Of a DNA stretch of 64,000 nucleotides, positions 17,047 through 26,533 are shown in pieces. Under the pieces are notes generated by a model. The model saw only the letters and a program-made list of their open reading frames with translations. It ran no database searches and was not told the origin of the DNA. How positions within the stretch are numbered: position 1 is the stretch's first letter; each line of letters starts with the position of its first letter. Position numbers and translations under genes: made by a program. Origin of the DNA: Virgibacillus profundi (GTDB taxonomy: Bacteria > Bacillota > Bacilli > Bacillales > Amphibacillaceae); NCBI RefSeq assembly GCF_002287375.1, contig NZ_NPOA01000009.1, positions 124,001 through 188,000 of the forward strand, read 5' to 3'.

Positions 17047-18060
17047 ATGGAACAAAATAGATATTCCCGGCAAATATTATTTAACCCTATTAGTGAAGCA
17101 GGGCAAGATAAAATAAAAAAAAGCTCTGTACTTGTAGTGGGAGCAGGTGCATTAGGGACAGTTATTTGTAACCACCTGGTTCGTTCAGGTATTGGAAAAC
17201 TACGGATCATAGATCGTGATTATGTCGAACTAAGCAATCTCCAAAGACAAATGCTCTTTGATGAGGAAGATGTTAAAGAGGCAGTGCCAAAAGCTATTGC
17301 AGCCAAAAACAAACTGAAGAAAATTAATAGTACAATTACCGTTGAAGCTGTAATCGGAAATGCTACATATGAAAATATAGAAGAATTAGTTGAGGATGTT
17401 GATGTAGTACTGGATGGAACAGATAATTTTGCTACCCGCTATCTTTTGAACGATATCTGTTTCAAGAAAAATATACCCTTTTCCTATGGCGGTGTTGTCA
17501 GTTCAAGGGGAATGTCTGCATTCTTTATTCCAGGTGAAACTCCCTGTCTCAGATGTATCACAAAAGAGGGTGGTGATACCGGTCAAACCTGTGATACTGT
17601 CGGAGTTATAAATCCAGCTGTTGATATTGTTTCCTCCATGCAGGTGACTGAAACACTCAAGTATCTGACGGGAAATAAAGATCATTTGAGAAAAACGCTG
17701 AGAACCTTTGATATTTGGTTTAATAATCAATATGATATGAAATTTCCTAAGCCCAACCCAACATGTCCTACCTGTCAGCAAAAAAAGTTCCCTGCATTAC
17801 AAAAAACTGCAAAAGCTAACGAAACGGTACTTTGTGGAAGGAACACTGTCCAAATTCATCAGAAATCTCAATTGGATCTTACAAAATGGGAAAAACGGCT
17901 TTCTTCTGTAGCGGCAGTTAAACGAACCCCATTTTTAGTAAAGGCACAATTTGATGATGAAATGAATTTTGTTCTATTTCCCGATGGCCGGGTCCTTATC
18001 CAAGGTACAGAGGATCAGGTTAAAGCACGAACCTGGTATGATCGATATATCGGATCCTAA
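17047..18060 (+). CDS. ThiF/MoeB-type E1-like adenylyltransferase
   Basis: 337 aa enzyme that activates the C-terminus of a ThiS/MoaD-like sulfur-carrier protein by adenylation. Nucleotide-binding VVGAGALGT (near 30-38), the D-x-x-x-x-x-S-N-L-x-R-Q motif (IDRDYVELSNLQRQ, near 56-69) and a structural zinc site made of C-L-R-C (near 173) and C-P-T-C (near 239) are present. The C-terminal 75 residues resemble B. subtilis ThiF and end in YDRYIGS. No other thiamine or molybdopterin genes are nearby, so the carrier partner cannot be set from context. Confidence 0.85.
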   Translation: MEQNRYSRQILFNPISEAGQDKIKKSSVLVVGAGALGTVICNHLVRSGIGKLRIIDRDYVELSNLQRQMLFDEEDVKEAVPKAIAAKNKLKKINSTITVEAVIGNATYENIEELVEDVDVVLDGTDNFATRYLLNDICFKKNIPFSYGGVVSSRGMSAFFIPGETPCLRCITKEGGDTGQTCDTVGVINPAVDIVSSMQVTETLKYLTGNKDHLRKTLRTFDIWFNNQYDMKFPKPNPTCPTCQQKKFPALQKTAKANETVLCGRNTVQIHQKSQLDLTKWEKRLSSVAAVKRTPFLVKAQFDDEMNFVLFPDGRVLIQGTEDQVKARTWYDRYIGS

Positions 18061-18126
18061 TGTATAAAATTTATCTATTGGAAGATAACTAATAACACAC
18101 TAAAAGTAGAAAAAGAGGGTGTTATG

Positions 18127-18327
18127 ATGCGAATATTGGTAGTAATTACTTTTATAATTACTGCAGTTTCACTTATATATAAATGGCGATACCGGGTTAT
18201 GAACACGATCCTCGCTGTAAGTTTCCTGCGAAGAGCCGCAGTTGCTTTATCGATGAACATGCCAACAATACGAACAAAGATTTTTCCGGGTTTGTTTACA
18301 GGAAATGGAAACCAATCCATAAACTGA
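18127..18327 (+). CDS. Small membrane protein of unknown function
   Basis: About 66 aa with one N-terminal hydrophobic segment (residues 2-20), a basic patch (KWRYR) and a second semi-hydrophobic stretch, ending in a polar tail. GAGGGT at 18115-18120 supports ATG 18127 (or ATG 18124), and a terminator follows directly, which supports a real gene. I do not recognise the family. Confidence 0.5.
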   Translation: MRILVVITFIITAVSLIYKWRYRVMNTILAVSFLRRAAVALSMNMPTIRTKIFPGLFTGNGNQSIN

Positions 18328-18337
18328 TTATATAGGT

Positions 18338-18371
18338 AAAAAAAGAAGTTGTTTATGACAGCTTCTTTTTT
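18338..18371 (+). terminator. Terminator after small membrane protein gene
   Basis: GAAGTTGT/ACAGCTTC stem followed by TTTTTTA. Confidence 0.8.
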
Positions 18372-18396
18372 ATTAGACTTTGTAACTTTTTAATTC

Positions 18397-18880
18397 TCGG
18401 AGTTGATGTAAACTGCGACGTAAAATCAATGGTAATAGGTTTAATCCATCGCTCCGGAAATACACTACGCTTTCCGCGGGCGGCTAATGAGCCTCCTCGA
18501 GCTGTCGCTCTCCGGGGTCTCATCTAGGCCTCTGCTCCCGCAGGAGTCTCCGTGTATTTCCTCCGCTATAATTGCAAGTATTGGCAATGAACCATATGAA
18601 CTAATTGATACAAAGCATTGAACACTCCACCAGTTCGGGTGAGCGAAGGGCGGTGACCCCTGCTCAGAATAGCACGTGTCCGAAGACCCCGCAGAGTGGT
18701 TTTCTCGAGGAGGCTAAGGCCGTGCCCGCGGAAAGCTTCCGCCCGGAGCGATCCCGGACGGCAGCAATAGCACATATCATGGGAATTTAATCTTAATTTA
18801 CTTCGCAGTATATATTTTTTTATGACAAAACACAAACTCTTTTTGGTAGGCTGGCACTATGCAGTCTCAATCTTTTAGAA
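18397..18880. repeat. GC-rich composite inverted repeat, copy 1
   Basis: A gene-free stretch (18328-18949) is dominated by a GC-rich block quite unlike the AT-rich surroundings. It holds two ~120-bp modules in inverted orientation (about 18450-18567 and 18637-18759), joined by an AT-rich linker. Both contain CTCGAGGAGGCT (or its complement) and CCCGCGGAAAGC-type blocks. The whole block recurs in reverse orientation at 54798-55270 at roughly 90% identity by eye, including the AT-rich linker. Open frames inside are by-products of the GC content. Confidence 0.85.
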
Positions 18881-18949
18881 AAGAGTTTTCTTTTAAGAAG
18901 AAAAACCCCAATAAATTTGGTATGATTATGTCCTGGGGGAGGATAATGT

Positions 18950-20500
18950 ATGTATTTAGAGGAACAGTTTACGATGTATAAAATTGCTAACCATTTGGTA
19001 CAAAACAGCCAATATGAAGTGCTTCATATAAATGATAAAGATGAGGAAATCTGGCTGGAGAAATATGAGAACAAAACATCCAGGCTGATTCGAATTGCAC
19101 ATCAGGGATTTGATTGGAAAAATCACTTAAAAAAAGATATAGCACATGTATTTCAGAAGGCAAAGGCTATGAGCCGCTTGCTTATAGGAAAAAACATCGA
19201 ATTACATAATGTTTATATTGCTGCACATCCTCCTGTGGACGACTGGGAAGTATTAAAAAAACCGATGCAGCTAAAAGAGAAAAATCCAATTAAAATGAAA
19301 ATATATTATTTAGCAGAAGATGAATTTACAGAAGAAGAGACAAGGTTTTATGAGGCTGTAGGGTCAACATCCCCTAAAACTGCAGAAGATGTTCCTGAAA
19401 GTGTTATGGAAGAAAAAGTTCAATTCTATAAAAAATCATTAACTGAAGCACAGCAAAGCAAACAAAAAGAAGTGGAAAACATTTTTTCGTTCGGAAAGCC
19501 TTTTTTAATCTATCTTTTATTAATCGTAAATGTTTTCATGTTCTTTTTGCTGGAAAGAAATGGCGACAGTCAGTCTATCGAAAATTTAATTGAATTTGGG
19601 GCTAAGTATAACCCGGCGATAATTGAAAGAGGGGAATGGTGGCGGGTTATCAGTTCCATGTTTCTGCATATAGGCTTCTTGCATTTATTTATGAATATGC
19701 TGGCAGTATATTATTTAGGATCATTAGTAGAACGGATTTATGGGTCCTGGCGTTTTCTCATCATATACTTTTTAGCCGGAATAGGTGGGGGTTTAGCCAG
19801 CTTTGCCTTTTCCTCTCATGTATCTGCAGGAGCATCCGGAGCATTATTTGGATTGTTCGGTGCATTGTTATTTTTCGGAGTAATTCATAAGAAAGTATTT
19901 TTTCAAACAATGGGTAAAAATATCCTCTTGTTAATCGGGATTAATATTGTTTTTGGATTTACTATTCCACAAATTGACATGGGTGCCCATCTTGGCGGAT
20001 TGATTGCAGGCTTTATTGCTTCAGCAATCATTCACCTTCCATCAAATAAAGATTTACCGAAGCAATTAATCGCATTTGCGGTTTATCTTGTAATGATCGT
20101 GGGATTAGTGATATTTGGCATAGAAAACAACATGAATAGCCAGGCATATAATCTGATGAAAATTGAAGAACTCAATCAAGAGAATAAGTATGAAGAGGTA
20201 GTGGATATTGCTACAACTGCATTGGACAAACGAGGTGACCTGGAAGGACCATTGTTATTTCAACGCTCATATGCCTATATCGAACTGGATCAAATTGACT
20301 TAGCAATTGAGGATTTAGAAAAAAGTATTCAATCTGACAATGAGATACCTGAAGCTTATTATAATTTAGCTCTGCTTTATTTTAATACCGGTGAAACAGT
20401 AAAAGCAGAGGAAGCCATCATAAAAGCATATGAGATGAAACCTGAGGATGAAGGTTTCATAAATTTATATGAACAAATTACTGGAGAAGAAGTTCAATAA
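18950..20500 (+). CDS. gluP: Rhomboid intramembrane serine protease GluP with TPR tail
   Basis: 516 aa. Residues 1-175 form a soluble N-terminal domain. Rhomboid core about 180-390: WWRVISSMFLHIGFLHLFMNM (loop 1 and TM2 His/Asn), catalytic serine in GASGALFG (near 283) and catalytic His in MGAHLGGLIAG (near 347). After the last membrane segment come TPR repeats (about 400-510: GPLLFQRSYAYIELDQIDLA and EAYYNLALLYFNTGETVKAEEA). This is the B. subtilis GluP/YqgP architecture, linked to membrane protein quality control. SD GGGGGAGG precedes ATG 18950. Confidence 0.93.
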   Translation: MYLEEQFTMYKIANHLVQNSQYEVLHINDKDEEIWLEKYENKTSRLIRIAHQGFDWKNHLKKDIAHVFQKAKAMSRLLIGKNIELHNVYIAAHPPVDDWEVLKKPMQLKEKNPIKMKIYYLAEDEFTEEETRFYEAVGSTSPKTAEDVPESVMEEKVQFYKKSLTEAQQSKQKEVENIFSFGKPFLIYLLLIVNVFMFFLLERNGDSQSIENLIEFGAKYNPAIIERGEWWRVISSMFLHIGFLHLFMNMLAVYYLGSLVERIYGSWRFLIIYFLAGIGGGLASFAFSSHVSAGASGALFGLFGALLFFGVIHKKVFFQTMGKNILLLIGINIVFGFTIPQIDMGAHLGGLIAGFIASAIIHLPSNKDLPKQLIAFAVYLVMIVGLVIFGIENNMNSQAYNLMKIEELNQENKYEEVVDIATTALDKRGDLEGPLLFQRSYAYIELDQIDLAIEDLEKSIQSDNEIPEAYYNLALLYFNTGETVKAEEAIIKAYEMKPEDEGFINLYEQITGEEVQ

Positions 20501-20505
20501 TAATG

Positions 20506-20543
20506 TTAAAACGTGTCCAATCAACTGACTGGGCACGTTTTAA
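20506..20543. terminator. Bidirectional terminator after gluP
   Basis: TTAAAACGTGTCC/GGGCACGTTTTAA stem between converging genes. Confidence 0.85.
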
Positions 20544-21406
20544 TTTGCGTATTGCTGTATCAATTTGTATTTTTTGGCGTTTAATTCAAACAGTACGAGC
20601 AAATGCTGATTTTGTTTATCGAATAAAATAATTGGTATATAACTTTGAAGCTGATTATTCTCTGTATTTACTGCTGGAATAATATAGTTTTTATATAAAC
20701 CTTCCCATAGCTGCCCCATGATCTTGTTCGTCTCATCTCGAGTCATAGTTGGAAGGGGCTCATTATTATATTTATGCAGTGAAGTGAGTGGGACTGATAA
20801 ATAGGACTCACCGGAAATGTCGAAATATGTAAACAGTCGATTCCAATGATAAAGCAATTGCTGCTTTGTTGTTCGATTTAGAAGGTTCTTCCATTCTGAT
20901 TCAAACTCGTTTTCAGGTGTTTTAAAGGCATCAAGTGATGTATTTGGAGAATCAATTACATATAAGTGGTCGGCAGACATCTGACGAATACTTTTGATTT
21001 GTTCATTCGGATAATGAATTTCCCCATGATGAAAAGAGATTACCTGAAAGAAGCTGCTATCTTCACTAACAAGCTTTTCTTCTATTTGAATATGATCTGT
21101 GTCCTGTACCCATTTACTGCGAACACCCCTTAACCTTCCGTTATCAAATAATAATGAAGCATCCTGACGTAAATACATTTCCTTATCACTCCTGGAATCC
21201 GTTGTCCATGCAAGCTGATAAGAGTCATTCCCTTTTGGCAGAAAAAGTTCCAGATTGGAATTTGCAGAAGTAAAAGAGCTATCTTCATCATCTGGGAAAT
21301 ATGTAATTGCCGGAGCGGTATTGATGCCTAATATAAAAAATATACTAAAACCCAATATAATAACACTCAAAGAAATAAATAAGCCCTTATTCATGAATTT
21401 TGTCAT
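20540..21406 (-). CDS. Membrane-anchored extracytoplasmic protein of unknown function
   Basis: 288 aa with one N-terminal membrane segment (about 10-28) and the rest outside the cell. No cysteine lipobox and no catalytic motif are visible. The external part is mixed alpha/beta with motifs such as SYLSVPLTSLHKYNNEPLPTMTRDETNKIMGQLW near 205-240. It lies between gluP and spoVAF and is transcribed away from spoVAF. I do not recognise the family. A sporulation-linked role is possible from position only. Confidence 0.6.
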   Translation of the reverse strand: MTKFMNKGLFISLSVIILGFSIFFILGINTAPAITYFPDDEDSSFTSANSNLELFLPKGNDSYQLAWTTDSRSDKEMYLRQDASLLFDNGRLRGVRSKWVQDTDHIQIEEKLVSEDSSFFQVISFHHGEIHYPNEQIKSIRQMSADHLYVIDSPNTSLDAFKTPENEFESEWKNLLNRTTKQQLLYHWNRLFTYFDISGESYLSVPLTSLHKYNNEPLPTMTRDETNKIMGQLWEGLYKNYIIPAVNTENNQLQSYIPIILFDKQNQHLLVLFELNAKKYKLIQQYAN

Positions 21407-21538
21407 CCTTTAATCAGCCTGTCTTTTTAAAAATATATGATGATTGGTTCCTATTTATGTTTCCTCAAGGATTGTTGCATAAAATTGTTCACCCTGCTAA
21501 AACTAATAATTATTATTATAGAAAATTCAGGTGACTAA

Positions 21539-22996
21539 ATGGAAAATAATAAACAGACTTTATATTCTTCTTTTAATAAAAATGTAGACTATGTAAAAGA
21601 GAGATTAGGTGTAGAGGAGAGCTTTGACTTAATACATCTGGATCTGGAATATGCAGGAAGAAAGATGGCTTTATTTGTCATTGATGGTTTTGCAAAAGAC
21701 GATATTTTACACCTCTTAATGAAATTCCTTGCAAAGATTGAGCCTGAGGATTTAGAACCGGATCCGTTAACCAAGTTATTAAAAACGTATATTCCGTATA
21801 TTGAGATAGATCAGGTGGATGATCTGAATGAAGCATCAGATCTTGTACTTGGTGGACCTGCAGCTTTAATTGTAGAAGGAATCGACAAAGTAATTATTAT
21901 TGATGCACGAACATATCCCGTAAGAGCACCTGCAGAACCGGATTTGGAGCGTGTGGTAAGAGGTTCAAGAGATGGATATGTTGAAACAATTGTGTTTAAT
22001 ACATCATTAACACGGAGAAGAGTGCGTGATCGTTCGTTAAGAATGGCATATCTTCAAATTGGCAGAAGGTCCAAAACAGATATTGCTATTTGTTATCTGG
22101 CTGATATTGCAGATATGGAACGAGTAGACCATTTAAAACATGTATTAAAAAAGATTGATACAGATGGTCTCCCAATGGCAGAAAAAACGATAGAGGAGTA
22201 TATCAGTGGACGTCATTGGAATCCATATCCAACCGTCCGTTATACAGAAAGACCCGATACTGCCGCAGCACATTTATATGAAGGGCATGTACTGATAATT
22301 ATTGATGGTTCTCCGAGTGTTATGATAACACCAGCGACTTATTGGCATCATCTGCAACATGCAGAGGAATACCGGCAAAAGCCATTAGTAGGTGCGTATT
22401 TACGGATGGTTCGTTTTTTCGCGGTAATTGCATCTATATTTATTTTGCCACTATATTTCCTGCTTTCTGCGAATCCTGATCTCCTGCCGAAGGGATTAGA
22501 GTTTATTGGTCCAAATGAAATGGGAGCAATTCCGTTGATAGTACAGTTTCTGCTTGCGGAAATAGGTATAGACATGCTGAGACTGGCCGCAATACACACC
22601 CCTTCTTCTTTAGCAACTGCACTTGGATTGGTTGCAGCAATCATGATTGGTCAGGTTTCAGTAGAGGTGGGTTGGTTTTCCAATGAAGTAGTTCTTTATC
22701 TGGCAATAGCTGCTATTGGATCATATGCTACACCTAGTTATGAGCTCAGTCTTGCAAACCGGTTAGTGAGGATATTCCTGCTATTAACAACAGCTTCATT
22801 TGGAATTATTGGTTATGTTGCAGGGATAACGCTTTGGATTCTTTATATAACAAGTATGAAATCCTTTAATATTGCTTACTTTTGGCCCTTTTTACCCTTT
22901 TCCTACCGTGCATTCCGTGATATCTTAATTAGATCACCTATCCCATTAAAAAATAGAAGACCGACATTTTTAAACCCACAGGACCCAGATCGTTGA
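21539..22996 (+). CDS. spoVAF: Spore germination protein SpoVAF (GerA family)
   Basis: 485 aa GerA-type germination protein of the inner spore membrane. The large soluble N-terminal domain (1-280) includes ALFVIDGFAKDDI, LIVEGIDKVIIIDARTYPVR, EPDLERVVRGSRDGYVETIVFN and RRSKTDIAICYL, all characteristic of GerA/SpoVAF proteins. About five membrane segments follow (290-460). The N-terminus and the RHWNPYPTVRYTERPD segment read specifically like SpoVAF. It is not next to spoVA genes here. SD CAGGTGA. Confidence 0.9.
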   Translation: MENNKQTLYSSFNKNVDYVKERLGVEESFDLIHLDLEYAGRKMALFVIDGFAKDDILHLLMKFLAKIEPEDLEPDPLTKLLKTYIPYIEIDQVDDLNEASDLVLGGPAALIVEGIDKVIIIDARTYPVRAPAEPDLERVVRGSRDGYVETIVFNTSLTRRRVRDRSLRMAYLQIGRRSKTDIAICYLADIADMERVDHLKHVLKKIDTDGLPMAEKTIEEYISGRHWNPYPTVRYTERPDTAAAHLYEGHVLIIIDGSPSVMITPATYWHHLQHAEEYRQKPLVGAYLRMVRFFAVIASIFILPLYFLLSANPDLLPKGLEFIGPNEMGAIPLIVQFLLAEIGIDMLRLAAIHTPSSLATALGLVAAIMIGQVSVEVGWFSNEVVLYLAIAAIGSYATPSYELSLANRLVRIFLLLTTASFGIIGYVAGITLWILYITSMKSFNIAYFWPFLPFSYRAFRDILIRSPIPLKNRRPTFLNPQDPDR

Positions 22997-23014
22997 TAGA
23001 CGATCTGGGTTTTA
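22982..23014 (+). terminator. Terminator of spoVAF
   Basis: CCCAGATCG/CGATCTGGG stem followed by TTTTAT; it overlaps the 3' end of the gene. Confidence 0.85.
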
Positions 23015-23132
23015 TATAGGTTGCTAAAAAAGTGTAGGAGATTTAATGTTATAATTTATTATTAATATAAGTCTGGTCCCGCTCGACGTGGATTAGTTTA
23101 GGAGCTATAATTACCTGATCAGCATAACATTT

Positions 23133-23140
23133 GCTATAAT
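23133..23140 (+). promoter_or_regulatory. Extended -10 promoter for yqgQ-glcK
   Basis: TGCTATAAT: an extended -10 (TG, one base, TATAAT at 23135-23140), 17 nt before the yqgQ start. No good -35 is visible. Confidence 0.45.
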
Positions 23141-23156
23141 ATAGATTGGTGATTTT

Positions 23157-23378
23157 ATGAAAACTATTTACGATGTTCAACAATTATTGAAAAAATATGG
23201 GACCTTTATCTATACTGGTGACAGAATTGGGGACCTGGAGCTTATGAACATGGAGATTAATGAATTATTTCAATTAAAATTCATTCATAAAGAAGACTAC
23301 ATACAGGCTAAATTACTTCTAAGAAAAGAAATAACACGATTGAGTAATGAAAAAAAGGGGCGCATTTCTCATGAATAA
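23157..23378 (+). CDS. yqgQ: YqgQ family protein
   Basis: 73 aa soluble helical protein of the YqgQ (DUF910) family, with the conserved opening YDVQQLLKKYGTFIYTGDR and the IDGLKLIM-like stretch ELMNMEINELF. It overlaps glcK by 8 nt (ATGAATAA), as in the conserved yqgQ-glcK pair of Bacilli. It has a winged or three-helix fold in structures of relatives, but no function is established. Confidence 0.9.
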   Translation: MKTIYDVQQLLKKYGTFIYTGDRIGDLELMNMEINELFQLKFIHKEDYIQAKLLLRKEITRLSNEKKGRISHE

Positions 23379-24342
23379 AATGATAATTGGTATTGATGTT
23401 GGCGGAACTACAGTAAAAATAGGACTATTAAGTAAAGACGGAGAAATAATAAAAAAATGGGAGATCCCGACAGATACGTCCAATTACGGACTTTCTATCG
23501 TAGATGATATATGGAAATCGATAAAAACTGAATTAGAAGAGTCAAAAATTAAAAAAGATAATATAATGGGAATCGGTATGGGTGCACCTGGTTTTATTGA
23601 TGGAGAGACCGGCTATGTATATGAAGCTGTAAATATTGGCTGGAAAGAATATGGATTATCCAAGGAACTAAAAGCCAGATCCGGTTTACCGGTATTTGTT
23701 GGAAATGATGCAAATATAGCAGTGCTTGGCGAAAACTGGCGTGGTGCAGGTAAAAATGTCAGAAACCTTATTGCAATTACTTTAGGTACAGGAGTTGGCG
23801 GTGGAATCATAGCAAATGGGGATATTTTAGATGGTGAAAATGGGATGGCAGGAGAAATTGGTCATATTACCATTGATCCAGGTGGCTATAGATGTAATTG
23901 TGGTCGGAATGGATGTTTGGAAACCATTGCATCTGCAACCGGTATTGTGCGTCAGGCAATGGATATAATTGAAAGAGACCAGGAAAGCATGCTAGCTGAA
24001 CATTTTCAGGAGACGGGGTCAATTACAGCAAAGGATATTTTTGATTTAGCTAAAGAAGGGGACTTAGTTAGTGAAAACATCATAAAATATACTACAGATA
24101 TTCTTGGTTTAGTTATAGCGAATATGGGTGTTTCCATTAATCCGTCCAAAGTATTGATTGGGGGAGGGGTATCAAAAGCGGGAGATCAGTTACTCCTTGC
24201 AATTCAACAAGCTTTTGGAAAATATGCGATACCCAGAGTTAAAGAAATTTGCGAGATACGGCTAGCCCAATTAGGAAACGATGCCGGCATTATTGGTGGC
24301 GCATTTCTTGTAAGACAAAAGATAGAGAGTATTACATTCTAG
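23371..24342 (+). CDS. glcK: ROK-family glucokinase
   Basis: Phosphorylates free glucose with ATP. N-terminal phosphate loop IIGIDVGGTTVKIG, the ROK signature near 130-160 (LGTGVGGGIIANG, GEIGHITIDPGG) and the zinc-binding C-N-C-G-R-N-G-C motif (near 176-183) are intact. 323 aa from ATG 23371; an upstream in-frame ATG at 23347 lies inside yqgQ. AAAAAGGGG is about 10 nt upstream. Confidence 0.94.
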   Translation: MNKMIIGIDVGGTTVKIGLLSKDGEIIKKWEIPTDTSNYGLSIVDDIWKSIKTELEESKIKKDNIMGIGMGAPGFIDGETGYVYEAVNIGWKEYGLSKELKARSGLPVFVGNDANIAVLGENWRGAGKNVRNLIAITLGTGVGGGIIANGDILDGENGMAGEIGHITIDPGGYRCNCGRNGCLETIASATGIVRQAMDIIERDQESMLAEHFQETGSITAKDIFDLAKEGDLVSENIIKYTTDILGLVIANMGVSINPSKVLIGGGVSKAGDQLLLAIQQAFGKYAIPRVKEICEIRLAQLGNDAGIIGGAFLVRQKIESITF

Positions 24343-24564
24343 TATATGCTAGTGAAAAAAATAATAATCTATGAAACTTTTAACTAAGATAAAACGTCAT
24401 ATAGTATAACGGCAAATTTTACAGGAAATACACTTTGTGTTTACATGACCATAATAACGGGAATTTAAAAATGAGAATATAAATGAATGATGATGAATAA
24501 ATTATTTAATTAGTCATGATCTATTTGCTGTAAAATGGATAGGAAATATCAGGAGGAAATGATT

Positions 24565-26484
24565 ATGCGGAATTTAAATCAAGGTAAAATACCGTTATAT
24601 ATTATTGCGACTTTATTATTTGGAGTTAAAACATATATCGTGTATCGATTTATGTTTCATATTGATTTGGAAAACTCAATGCAGGAGTTAATCTTATTTA
24701 TAAATCCTTTCGTGTCAGCTTTTCTAATCTTTGCATTAGCTGTATGGTTTAAAAAGCACTCACGTCAAATGAAATTTTTAAGGTATACCGCATTAATTGG
24801 GACACTGATTGTGTTTGCTAATTTAGTGTTTTATCGTTCGTTTACAGATTTTATTACAATACCACAACTGTTCCAGGCAAGTAATGCAGCAGATCTTGGA
24901 ACAAGTATTTTAACATTGATCAAGCCATATGATGTGTTGTTATTTGCAGATGTTATTATTATTTGGTATCTAAGCAAGAAGAAACAGAAAGTGATGATAA
25001 CTGATTACCCTCGAAGTGGAAAGGTCTTTGCGTTAGCAATGTCCTTTGTGTTGCTTGCAGGTAACTTTTTTCTCGCTGAAATGGAAAGACCGCAACTATT
25101 TACACGTGCATTTGACCGTGAGTATTTAGTGAAAAATATTGGATTATTTAATTACCATGCTTACGATATTGTGATTAACACAAAAGCAAAAACTCAAAAA
25201 GTATTTGCAGATGGAAATGAATTACCTGAAATTCAGGATTATATTGATGATCAGGTTAGAAGCAGTGAGCAATCAGAATTGTTTGGTGTTGCAGAAGATA
25301 AAAACATTATCTTTATCAGTGCAGAATCCATCCAGAGTTTTGTTATTAATAATAATGTAAACGGACAAGAGATTACACCATTCCTGAACAGTTTGACAGA
25401 AGACGAGGACACGTATTATTTTGAAAACTTCTACCATCAAACAGAGCAGGGGAAGACATCTGATTCTGAATTTTTAGTGGAAAATTCGCTTTATCCATTA
25501 TCAAGGGGTGCAGTGTTTTTTACCCAGGGTCAAAATAAATTCAATGCAATGCCGGAAATTCTAAAAGAAAAGGATTATTATTCAGCAGTATTTCATGCAA
25601 ATAATAAGAGCTTCTGGAACAGAGATCAAATGTATGAAAGCCTGAATTTTGATCATTTTTACGGAGAAGAGGCATATGAGGTAAATGATACAAATTCGAT
25701 TGGCTGGGGATTAAAAGATAAACCATTCTTTGAACAATCGATTAAATACCTCCAAACACTGGAACAACCATTTTATTCAAAACTTATCACGTTAACAAAT
25801 CATTTTCCATTTGAGCTGGATGAAGAAGATAAATCTATCGAACCTTATGATTCTAATTCAAATACACTGAATAATTTCTTTCCAACAGTGAGATATATGG
25901 ATGAAGCGATTGAACAATTCTTTAATCAGCTAAAAGATGCCGGGCTGTATAAAGATTCCATCATTGTGATTATGGGTGATCATTATGGAATCAGTCAAAA
26001 CCACAATAAGGCGATGAGTATGTATTTAAATAAAGAAGAAATTACACCATATGATCATGTCCAACTGCAGCGAGTACCTTTCTTTGTTCATATACCTGGT
26101 CATGGAGATGGTGAAGTGAAATCCAAAGTCTCAGGTCAGATTGATGTGAAGCCGACATTGCTGCACATGGCGGGAATCAAAACAGATCAAGACATTTACT
26201 TTGGTAATGATTTATTCCATGATGACAGAAAAGGATATATTGCTCTTAGAAATGGTGATTTTATAAGTGATGAATATATTTCTACAAGAGGAATATGTTA
26301 TGATCGACAAACAGGTGAACCAATAGAGGTTGATGAGGAAGAGGATCAATCAGATTCAAATACAGCGTTAAAAAATGCCTGTGATCCAATTACCGAAAAA
26401 GTAGAAAAAGAACTTGGATACTCTGATGATTTGATTTATGGAGATTTATTCCGATTTGTAGACTTTGATAAATTAAATAAATAA
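24565..26484 (+). CDS. ltaS: Lipoteichoic acid synthase (LtaS family)
   Basis: Polymerises glycerol-phosphate from phosphatidylglycerol into lipoteichoic acid. Five N-terminal membrane segments (about 1-185) precede an extracellular sulfatase-fold domain. The catalytic threonine lies in FYHQTEQGKTSDSEF (near 290-300, GKTSDSEF). Metal-ligand motifs IFISAESIQSF (Glu, near 247) and IVIMGDHYGIS (Asp-His, near 466) are present. 639 aa from ATG 24565, set by AGGAGG at 24551-24556; two earlier in-frame ATGs are too close to or before the SD. Position equals B. subtilis yqgS, one of several LtaS paralogues. Confidence 0.92.
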   Translation: MRNLNQGKIPLYIIATLLFGVKTYIVYRFMFHIDLENSMQELILFINPFVSAFLIFALAVWFKKHSRQMKFLRYTALIGTLIVFANLVFYRSFTDFITIPQLFQASNAADLGTSILTLIKPYDVLLFADVIIIWYLSKKKQKVMITDYPRSGKVFALAMSFVLLAGNFFLAEMERPQLFTRAFDREYLVKNIGLFNYHAYDIVINTKAKTQKVFADGNELPEIQDYIDDQVRSSEQSELFGVAEDKNIIFISAESIQSFVINNNVNGQEITPFLNSLTEDEDTYYFENFYHQTEQGKTSDSEFLVENSLYPLSRGAVFFTQGQNKFNAMPEILKEKDYYSAVFHANNKSFWNRDQMYESLNFDHFYGEEAYEVNDTNSIGWGLKDKPFFEQSIKYLQTLEQPFYSKLITLTNHFPFELDEEDKSIEPYDSNSNTLNNFFPTVRYMDEAIEQFFNQLKDAGLYKDSIIVIMGDHYGISQNHNKAMSMYLNKEEITPYDHVQLQRVPFFVHIPGHGDGEVKSKVSGQIDVKPTLLHMAGIKTDQDIYFGNDLFHDDRKGYIALRNGDFISDEYISTRGICYDRQTGEPIEVDEEEDQSDSNTALKNACDPITEKVEKELGYSDDLIYGDLFRFVDFDKLNK

Positions 26485-26492
26485 AAAGGAAA

Positions 26493-26526
26493 GAAGCTGC
26501 CTCAATTAATGGGGCAGCTTTTTTAT
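26493..26526 (+). terminator. Terminator of ltaS
   Basis: AAGCTGCC/GGCAGCTT stem followed by a T6 run. Confidence 0.92.
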
Positions 26527-26533
26527 GGAAAAT

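Noticed and set aside
18566-18835. Open frames on both strands within the GC-rich block (18566-18835 minus, 18605-18790 plus)
   Set aside because: They lie wholly in the repeat, have no SD, and the block recurs at 54.8-55.3 kb with different frames; the openness reflects GC content.
21470-21510. SigG promoter upstream of spoVAF
   Set aside because: GCATA is present, but the -10 (AAAACTA against CATNNTA) is too weak to claim.
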